Shown here in pieces: positions 1 to 10,480 of a DNA stretch of 64,000 nucleotides. The translations under genes were made by a program, and so were the position numbers. The DNA comes from Pseudomonas sp. B33.4 (lineage in GTDB: Bacteria; Pseudomonadota; Gammaproteobacteria; Pseudomonadales; Pseudomonadaceae). Within the stretch, counting starts at the first letter, position 1. Every line of letters starts with the position of its first letter. The notes below the pieces were generated by a model that saw only the letters and a program-made list of their open reading frames with translations, had not been told where the DNA came from and did not search any database. Location: NCBI RefSeq assembly GCF_034555375.1, contig NZ_CP140706.1, forward strand, positions 549,001 to 613,000, read 5' to 3'.

Positions 1-993
1 CGAACTGGTCAGCCCGCCGCTGTAGATCGGGATGTTCAGTTGCAGGCCGACCGTGCTCTGTTCGACGTTGCCGTGGTAAGGCGTGCCGAACGAGTTCGGG
101 TTGGCAAACCCGAGCGCATCGTTGTCACCCTTTTCGTATTTGGCCACAGCGTCGAGGGTCGGCAAGTGGCCGGCCTTGCGCTGTTTCAAGGTTTCTTCAG
201 CCGAGCTGACGGCGAAGTTGCTGGCCAGCAGATTGAGGTTCTGTTTCGCTGCGGTATCGACCCAGGCCTTGGCGTCGTTCGGCGCCGGCGGCAGGATCGG
301 CAAGGTGTGGACGATGCCCTGAATCGAATTGTACTGACGGTTGGTCAGGGTGATCAGCGCTTCGAATGCATCGTCGACCTGACGTTGCGCAACGATGCGG
401 TTGGCCCGTGCGGTGTCGTAACTGGCTTGCGATTGCAGCACGTCGGTCTTGTCCGACAGGCCGACATCGAAACGTTCGTTGGACTGGTCGAGCTGGCGCT
501 TGAACGCCGCTTCTTCAGCCTTGGTCGAGGCCAGGTTGTCCTGGCTGCGCAGGACGTTGAAGTAATCTTCCGCCGATTGCAGGATCAGGTTCTGTTCGGT
601 CGCCGAGAGTTGCAGCGCAGCTTGCTCGTTGACGTCCTTGGCGGCCTGGTACTGGAACCAGCGATCGGCGCGGAACAACGGTTGGGCGAGGGTCGCCTGA
701 TAGGAATGAGCGCTGCGGTTGGCCACGGCCGAAGGCTGGTCGATCGAGGTGCGCACGTTGGCTGTTTCGGCACCGCCGGACAGATTCGGCAGCAGTCCGG
801 CGCGAGCCTGCGGCACTACTTCTTTTTGTGCGCCGTACTGGGCGCGAGCGGCTGCCAGATCGGCGTTGTTGTCGACAGCCTCCTGATAGACGCTGACCAG
901 ATCGGTTTTGGTCGACAAGGGCGCTTCTGCTGCCCAGGCCATTGCGTTGGACGCACAAGACACGGCAACAGCCAGTGAGAGTTTGCGCAGCAT
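1..993 (-). CDS. tolC: TolC family outer membrane efflux protein (partial, C-terminus off the window)
   Basis: Outer-membrane channel of type I secretion and RND efflux systems; forms the trimeric exit duct across periplasm and outer membrane. The minus-strand frame opens at the ATG at 993 with a signal peptide (MLRKLSLAVAVSCASNAMA) followed by the family's first helical segment (YQEAVDNNADLAAARAQYG) and LLPNLSGG. 331 codons are present and the frame is still open at base 1 near IPIYSGG, the second-repeat motif, so roughly the last quarter is missing. Long Ala/Gln-rich helices fit the TolC alpha-barrel. It is divergent from the thiC riboswitch region. In enterobacteria tolC also lies near nudF and parE, which supports the name. 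Family assignment is firm; orthology to E. coli TolC rather than another OEP paralogue is inferred. Confidence 0.9.
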   Translation of the reverse strand, partial: MLRKLSLAVAVSCASNAMAWAAEAPLSTKTDLVSVYQEAVDNNADLAAARAQYGAQKEVVPQARAGLLPNLSGGAETANVRTSIDQPSAVANRSAHSYQATLAQPLFRADRWFQYQAAKDVNEQAALQLSATEQNLILQSAEDYFNVLRSQDNLASTKAEEAAFKRQLDQSNERFDVGLSDKTDVLQSQASYDTARANRIVAQRQVDDAFEALITLTNRQYNSIQGIVHTLPILPPAPNDAKAWVDTAAKQNLNLLASNFAVSSAEETLKQRKAGHLPTLDAVAKYEKGDNDALGFANPNSFGTPYHGNVEQSTVGLQLNIPIYSGGLTSS

Positions 994-1165
994 GAGGCGA
1001 TCCCTAGCATTAATATTATGGAAGTAATCCGGGCGCCAACGGTAAGGCGCAAGCCCCACAGCGTCAAGGCGTGGCGGGGCAAAGCGAGTGTAGTTGCGCA
1101 TTTGCATGACAACAATCGGCCAAGCCCCTGTATTTGCGCCATTCATCATGGTGATTGCTGCGGTA

Positions 1166-1195
1166 TTGGCGTTCTTTGCCAGTTGTGTCTAGACT
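1166..1195 (+). promoter_or_regulatory. Possible sigma-70 promoter for the thiC riboswitch transcript
   Basis: TTGGCG (1166-1171) and TAGACT (1190-1195) are separated by 18 bases and end about 9 bases before the riboswitch begins. The match is modest and the placement is the main argument. Confidence 0.4.
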
Positions 1196-1202
1196 GGCCG
1201 GG

Positions 1203-3344
<2,142 letters not shown>

Positions 3345-3349
3345 CCCCG

Positions 3350-3426
3350 AGCGGCAAGCTACAAGCTGCAAGATCAGAAGCAGTCCGCGCACTGCTTCTA
3401 ACTTGTAGCTCGCAGCTTGCAGCTTT
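3350..3426. repeat. Palindromic AAGCTACAAGCTGCAAG-type repeat between thiC and cytX
   Basis: A perfect 9-bp stem (AGAAGCAGT 3376-3384 with ACTGCTTCT 3391-3399, six-base loop) is nested inside longer imperfect arms, GCAAGCTACAAGCTGCAAG on the left and CTTGTAGCTCGCAGCTTGCAGC on the right, followed by a T-rich run. Such AGCTTGCAGCTTG palindromes are dispersed repeats in fluorescent pseudomonads. It could act as an attenuating hairpin or mRNA stabiliser between the two thiamine genes. Confidence 0.7.
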
Positions 3427-3454
3427 TTCTCTGCTCTTTTTTGAGATAACACCC

Positions 3455-4747
3455 TTGAGCATTCAACCCAGCACCTATTCCCCCGATCTCGCCGTACCCG
3501 CCGACAAGCGTGTATTCGGCGGTCGCGATCTGTTTTCTCTGTGGTTCTCCCTCGGCATCGGCCTGATGGTCTTGCAGACCGGCGCATTGCTCGCGCCGGG
3601 TCTGGGGCTGTCTGGATCGCTGCTGGCAATTTTCCTTGGCACGCTGGTGGGTGTGCTGTTGCTGGCTGCGGTCGGCGTGATCGGCAGCGACACCGGTCTG
3701 TCGTCGATGGCCGCGCTGAAACTCAGCCTCGGCAGCAAAGGCGCGAGCCTGCCGGCGTTGCTCAACTTGCTGCAATTGATTGGTTGGGGCTCGTTCGAAA
3801 TCATCGTCATGCGCGACGCTGCCAGCTTGCTCGGTACCCGCGCGTTCAGCGAAGGTTCGCTTTGGTCGAACCCGGTGTTGTGGACGCTGTTTTTCGGCGC
3901 GTTGGCGACCTTGCTTGCGGTCAGCGGGCCGCTGACTTTCGTCCGGCAGATTCTGCGCAAGTGGGGCATCTGGCTGCTGCTGGCAGCGTGCCTGTGGCTG
4001 ACCTGGAATCTGTTTGCCAAAGCCGATCTGGCCGACCTCTGGTCGCGTGCCGGTGACGGTTCGATGCCGTTCGCCGTGGGCTTTGACATTGCCATCGCGA
4101 TGCCCCTGTCGTGGCTGCCGCTGATCGCCGACTACTCACGTTTTGGCAAACGTGCGAAGAATGTTTTCGGCGGTACTGCCGTCGGTTTCTTCATCGGCAA
4201 CTTCTGGCTGATGAGCCTCGGCGTCGCCTACACCCTGGCCTTCGCGCCGAGCGGTGAAGTCAATGCACTGTTGCTCGCACTGGCCGGCGCCGGTCTGGGC
4301 ATTCCACTGTTGCTGATTCTGCTGGATGAGTCGGAAAACGCCTTTGCCGATATTCATTCGGCAGCGGTATCGAGCGGGATTCTGTTGCGCCTGAAAGTCG
4401 AGCATCTGGCCTTGGCCATCGGCGTGATCTGCACGCTGATCGCACTGCTGGCGCCGTTGGCGCAGTACCAGAATTTCCTGCTGTTGATCGGCTCGGTGTT
4501 TGCACCGCTGTTTGGCGTGGTGCTGGTCGATCACTTCATCCTGCGCAAGCGCAGTGCTCAGGTCGCGTCAGCCGCGTTGCGCTGGCCGGCGTTGTTGGCG
4601 TGGCTGGGTGGCGTGAGCACCTACCACTTGCTGGCAAATCTGTATCCGGATGTCGGCGCAACCCTGCCGGCGCTGGTGCTGGCAGGGCTGTTGCAGCTAG
4701 TGCTGGGCCGGGCCTTCAGTTACGGCCGGGAAACAGCTCAGGCTTGA
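3455..4747 (+). CDS. cytX: Putative hydroxymethylpyrimidine transporter CytX
   Basis: Inner-membrane permease of the NCS1 (cytosine/purine/thiamine) family, predicted from riboswitch and gene context in the literature to import HMP. 430 residues with about 12 hydrophobic helices. Typical features are FGGRDLFSLWFSLGIGLMV near the N-terminus, LIGWGSFEIIVM and WLPLIADYSRFGK. I chose TTG at 3455 (SIQPSTYSPD) because the upstream in-frame sequence is the repeat element, and GAGAT at 3443-3447 can serve as a weak ribosome site. It lies 110 bases behind thiC, so it is probably under the same TPP riboswitch. Its 3' end overlaps the convergent lipoprotein gene by 32 bases. Substrate is inferred. Confidence 0.88.
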   Translation: MSIQPSTYSPDLAVPADKRVFGGRDLFSLWFSLGIGLMVLQTGALLAPGLGLSGSLLAIFLGTLVGVLLLAAVGVIGSDTGLSSMAALKLSLGSKGASLPALLNLLQLIGWGSFEIIVMRDAASLLGTRAFSEGSLWSNPVLWTLFFGALATLLAVSGPLTFVRQILRKWGIWLLLAACLWLTWNLFAKADLADLWSRAGDGSMPFAVGFDIAIAMPLSWLPLIADYSRFGKRAKNVFGGTAVGFFIGNFWLMSLGVAYTLAFAPSGEVNALLLALAGAGLGIPLLLILLDESENAFADIHSAAVSSGILLRLKVEHLALAIGVICTLIALLAPLAQYQNFLLLIGSVFAPLFGVVLVDHFILRKRSAQVASAALRWPALLAWLGGVSTYHLLANLYPDVGATLPALVLAGLLQLVLGRAFSYGRETAQA

Positions 4748-5462
4748 GAATACCGTTCAGGCGCGGGTAAGGAATCTTCAGTTCGACGTGGCCCAGCGCG
4801 TAAGGCGCGATGGTGGTCACGTCGTACTTGAGGATCACGCCACCATAGGTCAGCGCCACGTTCGGGGTTTTCACGAACGGCCAGTTCGCCACGAACTCCG
4901 GCTCCTGATCGAGCTTGGTGCTGATCAGCCAGCTGTTGTGCGCCACCTGCGCCGCCTTCCAGAACGCCTCTTCCTGACCCGGCATGAGCATGTCGGACAG
5001 GTTCAGCACCTTGTGCTGCTGGCGTGAATAGTTGATGAAACCGCGACCCGGGGTGCCATGGGCACCGCCAGTGTCGAGGTAGCTCGACACCTCAATGATC
5101 ACCAAGCCGTCATGCTGCTCGCGTACTTTCGCTTGCAGGTAGCTGCTGTTGCGCGGGCCGGCACTGGCCAGAAACTGCTCGCGATAGGCCGCCAGGGTTG
5201 GCGCCACCGTGGCGTTCTTCTCGGTGCGGGTCATTTGCAGCAGACGTTTTTCGATGATGCCGTCCAGCGCAGGTTCGGCCGGGAAGCGCAGAGTGTCGAT
5301 GTTCACCAGTGGGCAATCCGGGGTGGAACATCCAGGCTTAAGCTGTTCCGACGCATCGCGGGTGGTTTCCAGCGGCGTGCGGTAGTTGGGCTGGAACAGG
5401 CTTGCGCACGCGCCGAGGGTCAGGGCGATGGCGGCCACGGAGGCAATTTTGAAAAGCGACAT
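4716..5462 (-). CDS. Lipoprotein with RsiV-like DUF3298 domain
   Basis: 248-residue predicted lipoprotein: signal peptide MSLFKIASVAAIALTLGAC with lipobox LGAC, so acylation at Cys19 and export to the periplasm. The rest resembles the DUF3298/RsiV C-terminal fold, with the characteristic SSYLDTGGAHG and INYSRQQHKVLNLSDML, a region that in RsiV binds lysozyme. Its role in Pseudomonas is unknown. The ATG at 5462 is preceded on the minus strand by AAGGACG. An ATG 30 bases upstream is in frame but would hide the signal peptide. It stands alone between cytX (convergent) and nudF (divergent). Confidence 0.82.
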   Translation of the reverse strand: MSLFKIASVAAIALTLGACASLFQPNYRTPLETTRDASEQLKPGCSTPDCPLVNIDTLRFPAEPALDGIIEKRLLQMTRTEKNATVAPTLAAYREQFLASAGPRNSSYLQAKVREQHDGLVIIEVSSYLDTGGAHGTPGRGFINYSRQQHKVLNLSDMLMPGQEEAFWKAAQVAHNSWLISTKLDQEPEFVANWPFVKTPNVALTYGGVILKYDVTTIAPYALGHVELKIPYPRLNGILKPELFPGRN

Positions 5463-5689
5463 GGGCGTCCTTTCGAAAACAAGGGAAGGCAAAAAGTTAC
5501 CGCTTCGACTCTCAACGAAGCAGTCAGTTCGCCACTAAGCTAATTAGAGTGCGTTTCGCCTTCACCGTCCATCCCGCTGACGGTAAAGGGGCTGCATCAA
5601 ACGGTGCGGGCGCGTTAGGATGGCGCGAAGTCGAGGTTGCCAGTAACAAGCAGCAACCTCGTAATGGATCTGCAGTAAAGAGGATGCTC

Positions 5690-6307
5690 ATGACTGATTT
5701 TGCCAACGCCATTCCGACCACCGTAGACGTCGTGCGGCGTGAACGTTGCTACGAGGGCTTTTACAAGCTCGACCGTCTGCACTTGCGCCACGAATTGTTC
5801 GCTGGTGGCATGAGCCGCGAGATCAATCGTGAAGTGTTCGTGCGCCACGATGCCGTGTGCATGCTGCCGTACGATCCGCAGCGCGACGAAGTGGTGTTGA
5901 TCGAACAGTTCCGCGTCGGCGCCATGGGCAAGACCGACAACCCGTGGCTGGTCGAACTGGTCGCTGGTCTGATCGATAAGGATGAACAACCGGAAGAAGT
6001 TGCTCACCGCGAGGCGCAGGAGGAAGCTGGACTGGACATCAAGGCCCTGTGGCCGATGACCAAGTATTTCCCGTCACCGGGCGGCAGCAACGAGTTCGTG
6101 CATTTGTATCTGGGGCGTTGCAGCACCGAAGGCGTTGGCGGTCTGCATGGCCTGGAAGAAGAGGCAGAAGATATCCGTGTCACGGTCTGGGCTTTTGAAG
6201 ATGCCTTGCAGGCCGTCCGTGATGGACGTATTGCCAACGCGGCGAGCATCATCGCTTTGCAGTGGCTGGCGCTGAACCGCGCCGAAGTGAGGGGGTTATG
6301 GTCGTAA
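5690..6307 (+). CDS. nudF: ADP-ribose pyrophosphatase NudF
   Basis: Nudix hydrolase cleaving ADP-ribose to AMP and ribose 5-phosphate; cytoplasmic housekeeping. 205 residues. The Nudix box begins at residue 93 (GLIDKDE, then REAQEEAGLD), preceded by the ADPRase-type VVLIEQFRVGA and followed by FPSPGGSNE, which marks this subfamily. AAGAGG at 5678-5683 favours the ATG at 5690 over the one at 5684. The gene begins the nudF-yqiB-cpdA-yqiA-parE string known from E. coli, and its stop overlaps the next start by 10 bases, suggesting coupled translation. Confidence 0.94.
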   Translation: MTDFANAIPTTVDVVRRERCYEGFYKLDRLHLRHELFAGGMSREINREVFVRHDAVCMLPYDPQRDEVVLIEQFRVGAMGKTDNPWLVELVAGLIDKDEQPEEVAHREAQEEAGLDIKALWPMTKYFPSPGGSNEFVHLYLGRCSTEGVGGLHGLEEEAEDIRVTVWAFEDALQAVRDGRIANAASIIALQWLALNRAEVRGLWS

Positions 6308-6750
6308 ACAAGTTGCGCGATCGCTATCGAGTCGACCTCGTGGGGCTGCAAGCCGCCTGCGAGGCCAACTACGCGCGCCTGATGCGACTGCTGCCGGAAA
6401 TGCGCAACGAGCCCGAGGCGCGGCGCATCGCCGTGACTCAGGGCGAGCAGATGCTCGGCGTGCTGGCCCTTGAAGTGCTGCAGACCTGTCCGTACACCAC
6501 CACCTTGCAAGTGCGTCAGGAACACAGCCTGCCGTGGCTGCCGGTGCCGCAGCTGGAAGTGCAGGTCTATCACGACGCGCGCATGGCCGAAGTGGTCAGC
6601 GCCGAACATGCACGACGCTTTCGCGGCATCTATCCTTACCCGAACGCGGCGATGCATCAGCCGGATGAAAAGGCTCAGCTCAATCTGTTTCTGGGGGAAT
6701 GGCTGAGTCATTGCCTGGCGTTGGGGCACGAGTACGAAGTCGTACGCTAG
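6298..6750 (+). CDS. yqiB: DUF1249 family protein YqiB
   Basis: 150-residue cytoplasmic protein of unknown function. Family features are the N-terminal DRYRVDLVGLQAACEANYARL and the C-terminal RRFRGIYPYPNAAMHQPDEK with LNLFLGEWLSHCL. GGGGG directly upstream supports the ATG at 6298, which lies inside the end of nudF. Its constant place between nudF and cpdA in gammaproteobacteria is the best clue to identity; no enzymatic motif is visible. Confidence 0.9.
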   Translation: MVVNKLRDRYRVDLVGLQAACEANYARLMRLLPEMRNEPEARRIAVTQGEQMLGVLALEVLQTCPYTTTLQVRQEHSLPWLPVPQLEVQVYHDARMAEVVSAEHARRFRGIYPYPNAAMHQPDEKAQLNLFLGEWLSHCLALGHEYEVVR

Positions 6751-6849
6751 TTGTGAACTGTGTCCGGTTCGCCGGTTTCCTCTTTGCGTGATCCCCCAGC
6801 ATAATTGCGGCACTTGATCGATTCCGTGCTTTTGCCTTGGGAGAACGCC

Positions 6850-7665
6850 TTGCCGAGCGTATCCACGTTGACCACCGCCGATGCGGCGTTGCTGGTGCAG
6901 TTGTCCGACAGCCATTTGTTCGCTGAAGCGGATGGCGCACTGCTGGGCATGAACACCCGCGAGAGCCTGCAAAAGGTCATCGAGCTGGTGCTGGGGCAGC
7001 AGCCGCAGATCGACCTGATTCTGGCCACTGGCGATATCTCGCAGGACGGCACGCTGCAGTCGTATCAGCAGTTTCGCCAGATGAGCGCGCAGATCGCTGC
7101 GCCGGCGCGGTGGATTCCCGGCAATCACGACGAGCCGATGATCATGGCCCAGGCCGCCGTGCAGAGCACGCTGCTGGAATCGGTGGTCGATATCGGTAAC
7201 TGGCGCGTGACGCTACTTGATTCGGCGGTGCCGGGTTCGGTGCCGGGGTATCTGCAGGACGATCAACTGCAATTGCTGGCCCGCTCGCTGAGCGAAGCGC
7301 CGGAGCGCCATCATCTGGTGTGCTTCCATCATCATCCCGTATCGATTGGCTGCGCCTGGATGGAGCCGATCGGCCTGCGCAATCCCGAAGCGTTTTTCGA
7401 AGTACTGGATCGTTTCCCCCAAGCTCGCGCGGTGTTGTGGGGGCATGTGCATCAGGAGATTGATCGTGAGCGTAATGGCGTGAGACTGATGGCTTCGCCT
7501 TCGACGTGCATTCAGTTTGAGCCGCGGAGTGAGGATTTTAAGGTGGGGGAGCAGGCGCCTGGGTATCGGTGGTTGCGGTTGTTGCCGGATGGGCGGTTGG
7601 AAACTGGGGTTGAACGTGTCACCGGTTTTGCTTTTACCATTGATTACGGTTCTGACGGTTACTGA
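6850..7665 (+). CDS. cpdA: 3',5'-cyclic AMP phosphodiesterase CpdA
   Basis: Class III metallophosphoesterase that hydrolyses cAMP and so lowers CRP/Vfr signalling. 271 residues. The metal-binding blocks are in order: QLSDSHLF, ATGDISQDG, PGNHDE, CFHHHP and LWGHVHQE. I chose the TTG at 6850 (LPSVSTLTTADAALLVQLSDSH) with GGGAGA at 6839-6844 six bases ahead; an in-frame upstream ATG at 6805 lies in sequence without a ribosome site. It follows yqiB by 99 bases. The last 150 bases are noticeably G-rich on the coding strand. A palindromic repeat follows immediately. Confidence 0.94.
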   Translation: MPSVSTLTTADAALLVQLSDSHLFAEADGALLGMNTRESLQKVIELVLGQQPQIDLILATGDISQDGTLQSYQQFRQMSAQIAAPARWIPGNHDEPMIMAQAAVQSTLLESVVDIGNWRVTLLDSAVPGSVPGYLQDDQLQLLARSLSEAPERHHLVCFHHHPVSIGCAWMEPIGLRNPEAFFEVLDRFPQARAVLWGHVHQEIDRERNGVRLMASPSTCIQFEPRSEDFKVGEQAPGYRWLRLLPDGRLETGVERVTGFAFTIDYGSDGY

Positions 7666-7674
7666 TAGCCAATC

Positions 7675-7875
7675 AAAAGCCCCTCATCGGAACGCCGCCC
7701 GCCCAGCCCTCTTCCGGAGGGAGAGGGGGCCGACCGAGGTGTCTGGCGTTATCCATCGACCTGAGCGATTGTGTCGATTGTGGATTCGGTGAAGATCTTT
7801 CAGGTCGGCGTACTTCTCAAATATCCCCCAATCAGTCCCCTCTCCCTCCGGGAGAGGGCTAGGGTGAGGGGCTTT
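7675..7875. repeat. MITE-like palindromic repeat, single-unit copy
   Basis: About 200 bp bounded by inverted ends: AAAAGCCCCTC at the left and GAGGGGCTTTC at the right, with CCCTCTTCCGGAGGGAGAGG and CCCCTCTCCCTCCGGGAGAG inside. An internal segment, CCGACCGAGGTGTCTGGCG, recurs in the copy at 15221-15539. It contains no gene. Its ends can pair over the whole length, as expected of a non-autonomous mobile repeat of fluorescent pseudomonads. Confidence 0.85.
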
Positions 7876-7921
7876 CTCCCTGTAAACTCCGCTATCTTTC
7901 GCCGACACCCAGGGAGCTCAA

Positions 7922-8530
7922 ATGTCCGGTTCGATCCTCTATATCCACGGTTTCAACAGCGCCCCGGCCTCGAAAAAGGCCTGTCAGCTGGTAACGGTGA
8001 TGGAGCAACTGGGTTTGAGCGACAAACTGCGTGTACCGGCCCTGCATCACCATCCGCGCGAAGCCATCGGTCAGCTGGAGCAGGCAATCGCCGAGCTGGG
8101 CAGTCCATTGCTGGTGGGAAGTTCACTCGGCGGCTACTATGCGACTCACCTGGCCGAGCGCCATGGCCTGAAAGCCCTGCTGGTCAACCCGGCGGTCAGC
8201 CCGCACCGGATGTTCGACGGCTATCTGGGCACGCAGAAAAACCTGTATACCGATGAAACCTGGGAATTGACCCACGACCACGTTGCGGCCCTGGCCGAGC
8301 TGGAAGTGCCAGCACCTGTGGACGCCCAGCGCTATCAGGTATGGTTGCAGACCGGCGATGAAACACTGGATTATCGCCTCGCCCAGCAGTATTACCGCGC
8401 CTGTGCCTTGCGCATTCAGGCCGGCGGCGATCACAGTTTTCAGGGTTTTGCCGGGCAATTGCCGGCGTTGCTGAGTTTTGCCGGCATTGGCGCCGATGTG
8501 TATCAGGCAATCGATTTCACCGCACTGTGA
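7922..8530 (+). CDS. yqiA: YqiA/YcfP family alpha/beta-fold esterase
   Basis: 202-residue small serine hydrolase (UPF0227). The oxyanion strand LYIHGFNSAPAS is at the N-terminus, the nucleophile elbow is GSSLGGYYA (second Ser as nucleophile), and the catalytic His lies in GGDHSFQGF; the Asp is probably in the LQTGDETLDYR region. E. coli YqiA has esterase activity on short acyl and palmitoyl-CoA substrates, but the natural substrate is unknown. AGGGAGCTCAA directly precedes the ATG. It sits between cpdA and parE, as in E. coli. Confidence 0.92.
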   Translation: MSGSILYIHGFNSAPASKKACQLVTVMEQLGLSDKLRVPALHHHPREAIGQLEQAIAELGSPLLVGSSLGGYYATHLAERHGLKALLVNPAVSPHRMFDGYLGTQKNLYTDETWELTHDHVAALAELEVPAPVDAQRYQVWLQTGDETLDYRLAQQYYRACALRIQAGGDHSFQGFAGQLPALLSFAGIGADVYQAIDFTAL

Positions 8531-8572
8531 AGTCTTGCCCCCTATTTCATGAATGACTGACGACGAGACCCT

Positions 8573-10480
8573 ATGGCCACTCCCAGCGCTAGCTCTTATA
8601 ACGCCGACGCCATCGAAGTCCTCTCGGGCCTCGACCCGGTGCGCAAACGCCCCGGCATGTACACCGACACCAGTCGGCCGAACCACCTCGCCCAGGAAGT
8701 CATCGACAACAGTGTCGACGAAGCCTTGGCGGGCCACGCCAAATCGGTGCAGGTCATCCTGCACGCCGATCACTCGCTGGAAGTCAGCGACGACGGTCGT
8801 GGCATGCCGGTCGACATTCACCCGGAAGAGGGCGTGTCGGGCGTCGAACTGATCCTCACCAAACTCCACGCGGGCGGCAAGTTTTCCAACAAGAACTACC
8901 AGTTCTCCGGCGGTCTGCACGGTGTGGGTATTTCCGTGGTCAACGCCTTGTCGACCGAAGTGCGCGTACGCGTAAAGCGTGACGGCAACGAATACCAGAT
9001 GACCTTCGCTGATGGCTACAAAGCCACCGAGCTGGAAATCGTCGGCACTGTCGGCAAGCGCAACACCGGCACCAGCGTGTACTTCGCGCCGGATCCGAAA
9101 TACTTCGATTCACCAAAATTCTCCATCAGCCGCCTCAAGCACGTGCTCAAGGCCAAGGCTGTGTTGTGCCCGGGCCTGTTGGTCAGCTTCGAAGACAAAG
9201 GCACTGGCGAGAAAGTCGAGTGGCATTACGAAGACGGCCTGCGCTCCTATCTGGTCGATGCCGTCAGCGAATTCGAACGCCTGCCGAACGAGCCGTTCTG
9301 CGGCGCGTTCGCCGGTAACAAAGAAGCCGTCGACTGGGCGCTGCTGTGGCTGCCGGAAGGTGGCGACGCGGTGCAGGAAAGCTACGTCAACCTGATCCCG
9401 ACGGCGCAGGGCGGTACCCACGTCAACGGTTTGCGTCAGGGCCTGCTCGATGCCATGCGCGAGTTCTGCGAATTCCGCAGCCTGCTGCCGCGCGGCGTGA
9501 AGCTGGCGCCGGAAGACGTCTGGGAGCGCATTGCTTTCGTCCTGTCGATGAAAATGCAGGAGCCGCAGTTCTCCGGCCAGACCAAAGAGCGTCTGTCGTC
9601 CCGTGAAGCGGCGGCGTTTGTCTCTGGTGTGGTCAAGGATGCCTTCAGCCTGTGGCTCAACGCCAACCCGGAAACCGGTCTGGCGCTGGCCGAACTGGCG
9701 ATCAACAACGCCGGCCGCCGCCTGAAAGCGAGCAAGAAAGTCGAGCGTAAACGCGTCACTCAGGGCCCGGCATTGCCGGGCAAACTGGCGGACTGCGCCG
9801 GGCAGGATCCGATGCGTTCCGAGCTGTTTTTGGTCGAAGGTGATTCCGCCGGCGGCTCCGCCAAACAAGCGCGGGACAAGGAATTCCAGGCGATCCTGCC
9901 GTTGCGCGGCAAGATCCTCAACACCTGGGAAGTCGACGGCAGCGAAGTGCTCGCCAGCCAGGAAGTGCATAACATCGCCGTGGCCATCGGTGTCGATCCG
10001 GGCGCGGCGGACATGAGCCAGCTGCGCTACGGCAAGATCTGCATCCTCGCCGACGCCGACTCCGACGGCCTGCACATTGCCACGCTGCTGTGTGCGCTGT
10101 TCGTCCAGCATTTCCGTCCGCTGGTGGATGCCGGTCACGTCTATGTGGCGATGCCGCCGCTGTACCGCATCGACTTGGGCAAAGAGATTTACTACGCCCT
10201 CGACGAAGCCGAGCGCGATGGCATTCTCGACCGTCTGGTCGCCGAGAAGAAGCGCGGCAAACCGCAGGTCACCCGATTCAAAGGTCTGGGCGAAATGAAC
10301 CCGCCGCAGCTGCGTGAAACCACCATGGACCCGAACACGCGGCGCCTGGTGCAGCTGACGCTGGGCGAAGATTTTGCCGAAACCTCGGAAATGATGGACA
10401 TGCTACTGGCGAAGAAACGCGCCGGTGATCGCAAGACCTGGCTTGAATCCAAAGGCAACCTCGCCGAGGTGCTGGCCTGA
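8573..10480 (+). CDS. parE: DNA topoisomerase IV subunit B
   Basis: ATPase subunit of topoisomerase IV, which decatenates daughter chromosomes with ParC. 635 residues. GHKL ATPase motifs are DNSVDEALAGH, DDGRGMPVDIHP and GGLHGVGISVVNAL; the transducer follows, then the TOPRIM domain from about residue 415 (LFLVEGDSAGGSAKQARD, ILPLRGKILN and DADSDGLHI). The length fits ParE, not the longer GyrB. The stop overlaps the start of the next gene (TGATG), and parC comes two genes later. Confidence 0.97.
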   Translation: MATPSASSYNADAIEVLSGLDPVRKRPGMYTDTSRPNHLAQEVIDNSVDEALAGHAKSVQVILHADHSLEVSDDGRGMPVDIHPEEGVSGVELILTKLHAGGKFSNKNYQFSGGLHGVGISVVNALSTEVRVRVKRDGNEYQMTFADGYKATELEIVGTVGKRNTGTSVYFAPDPKYFDSPKFSISRLKHVLKAKAVLCPGLLVSFEDKGTGEKVEWHYEDGLRSYLVDAVSEFERLPNEPFCGAFAGNKEAVDWALLWLPEGGDAVQESYVNLIPTAQGGTHVNGLRQGLLDAMREFCEFRSLLPRGVKLAPEDVWERIAFVLSMKMQEPQFSGQTKERLSSREAAAFVSGVVKDAFSLWLNANPETGLALAELAINNAGRRLKASKKVERKRVTQGPALPGKLADCAGQDPMRSELFLVEGDSAGGSAKQARDKEFQAILPLRGKILNTWEVDGSEVLASQEVHNIAVAIGVDPGAADMSQLRYGKICILADADSDGLHIATLLCALFVQHFRPLVDAGHVYVAMPPLYRIDLGKEIYYALDEAERDGILDRLVAEKKRGKPQVTRFKGLGEMNPPQLRETTMDPNTRRLVQLTLGEDFAETSEMMDMLLAKKRAGDRKTWLESKGNLAEVLA

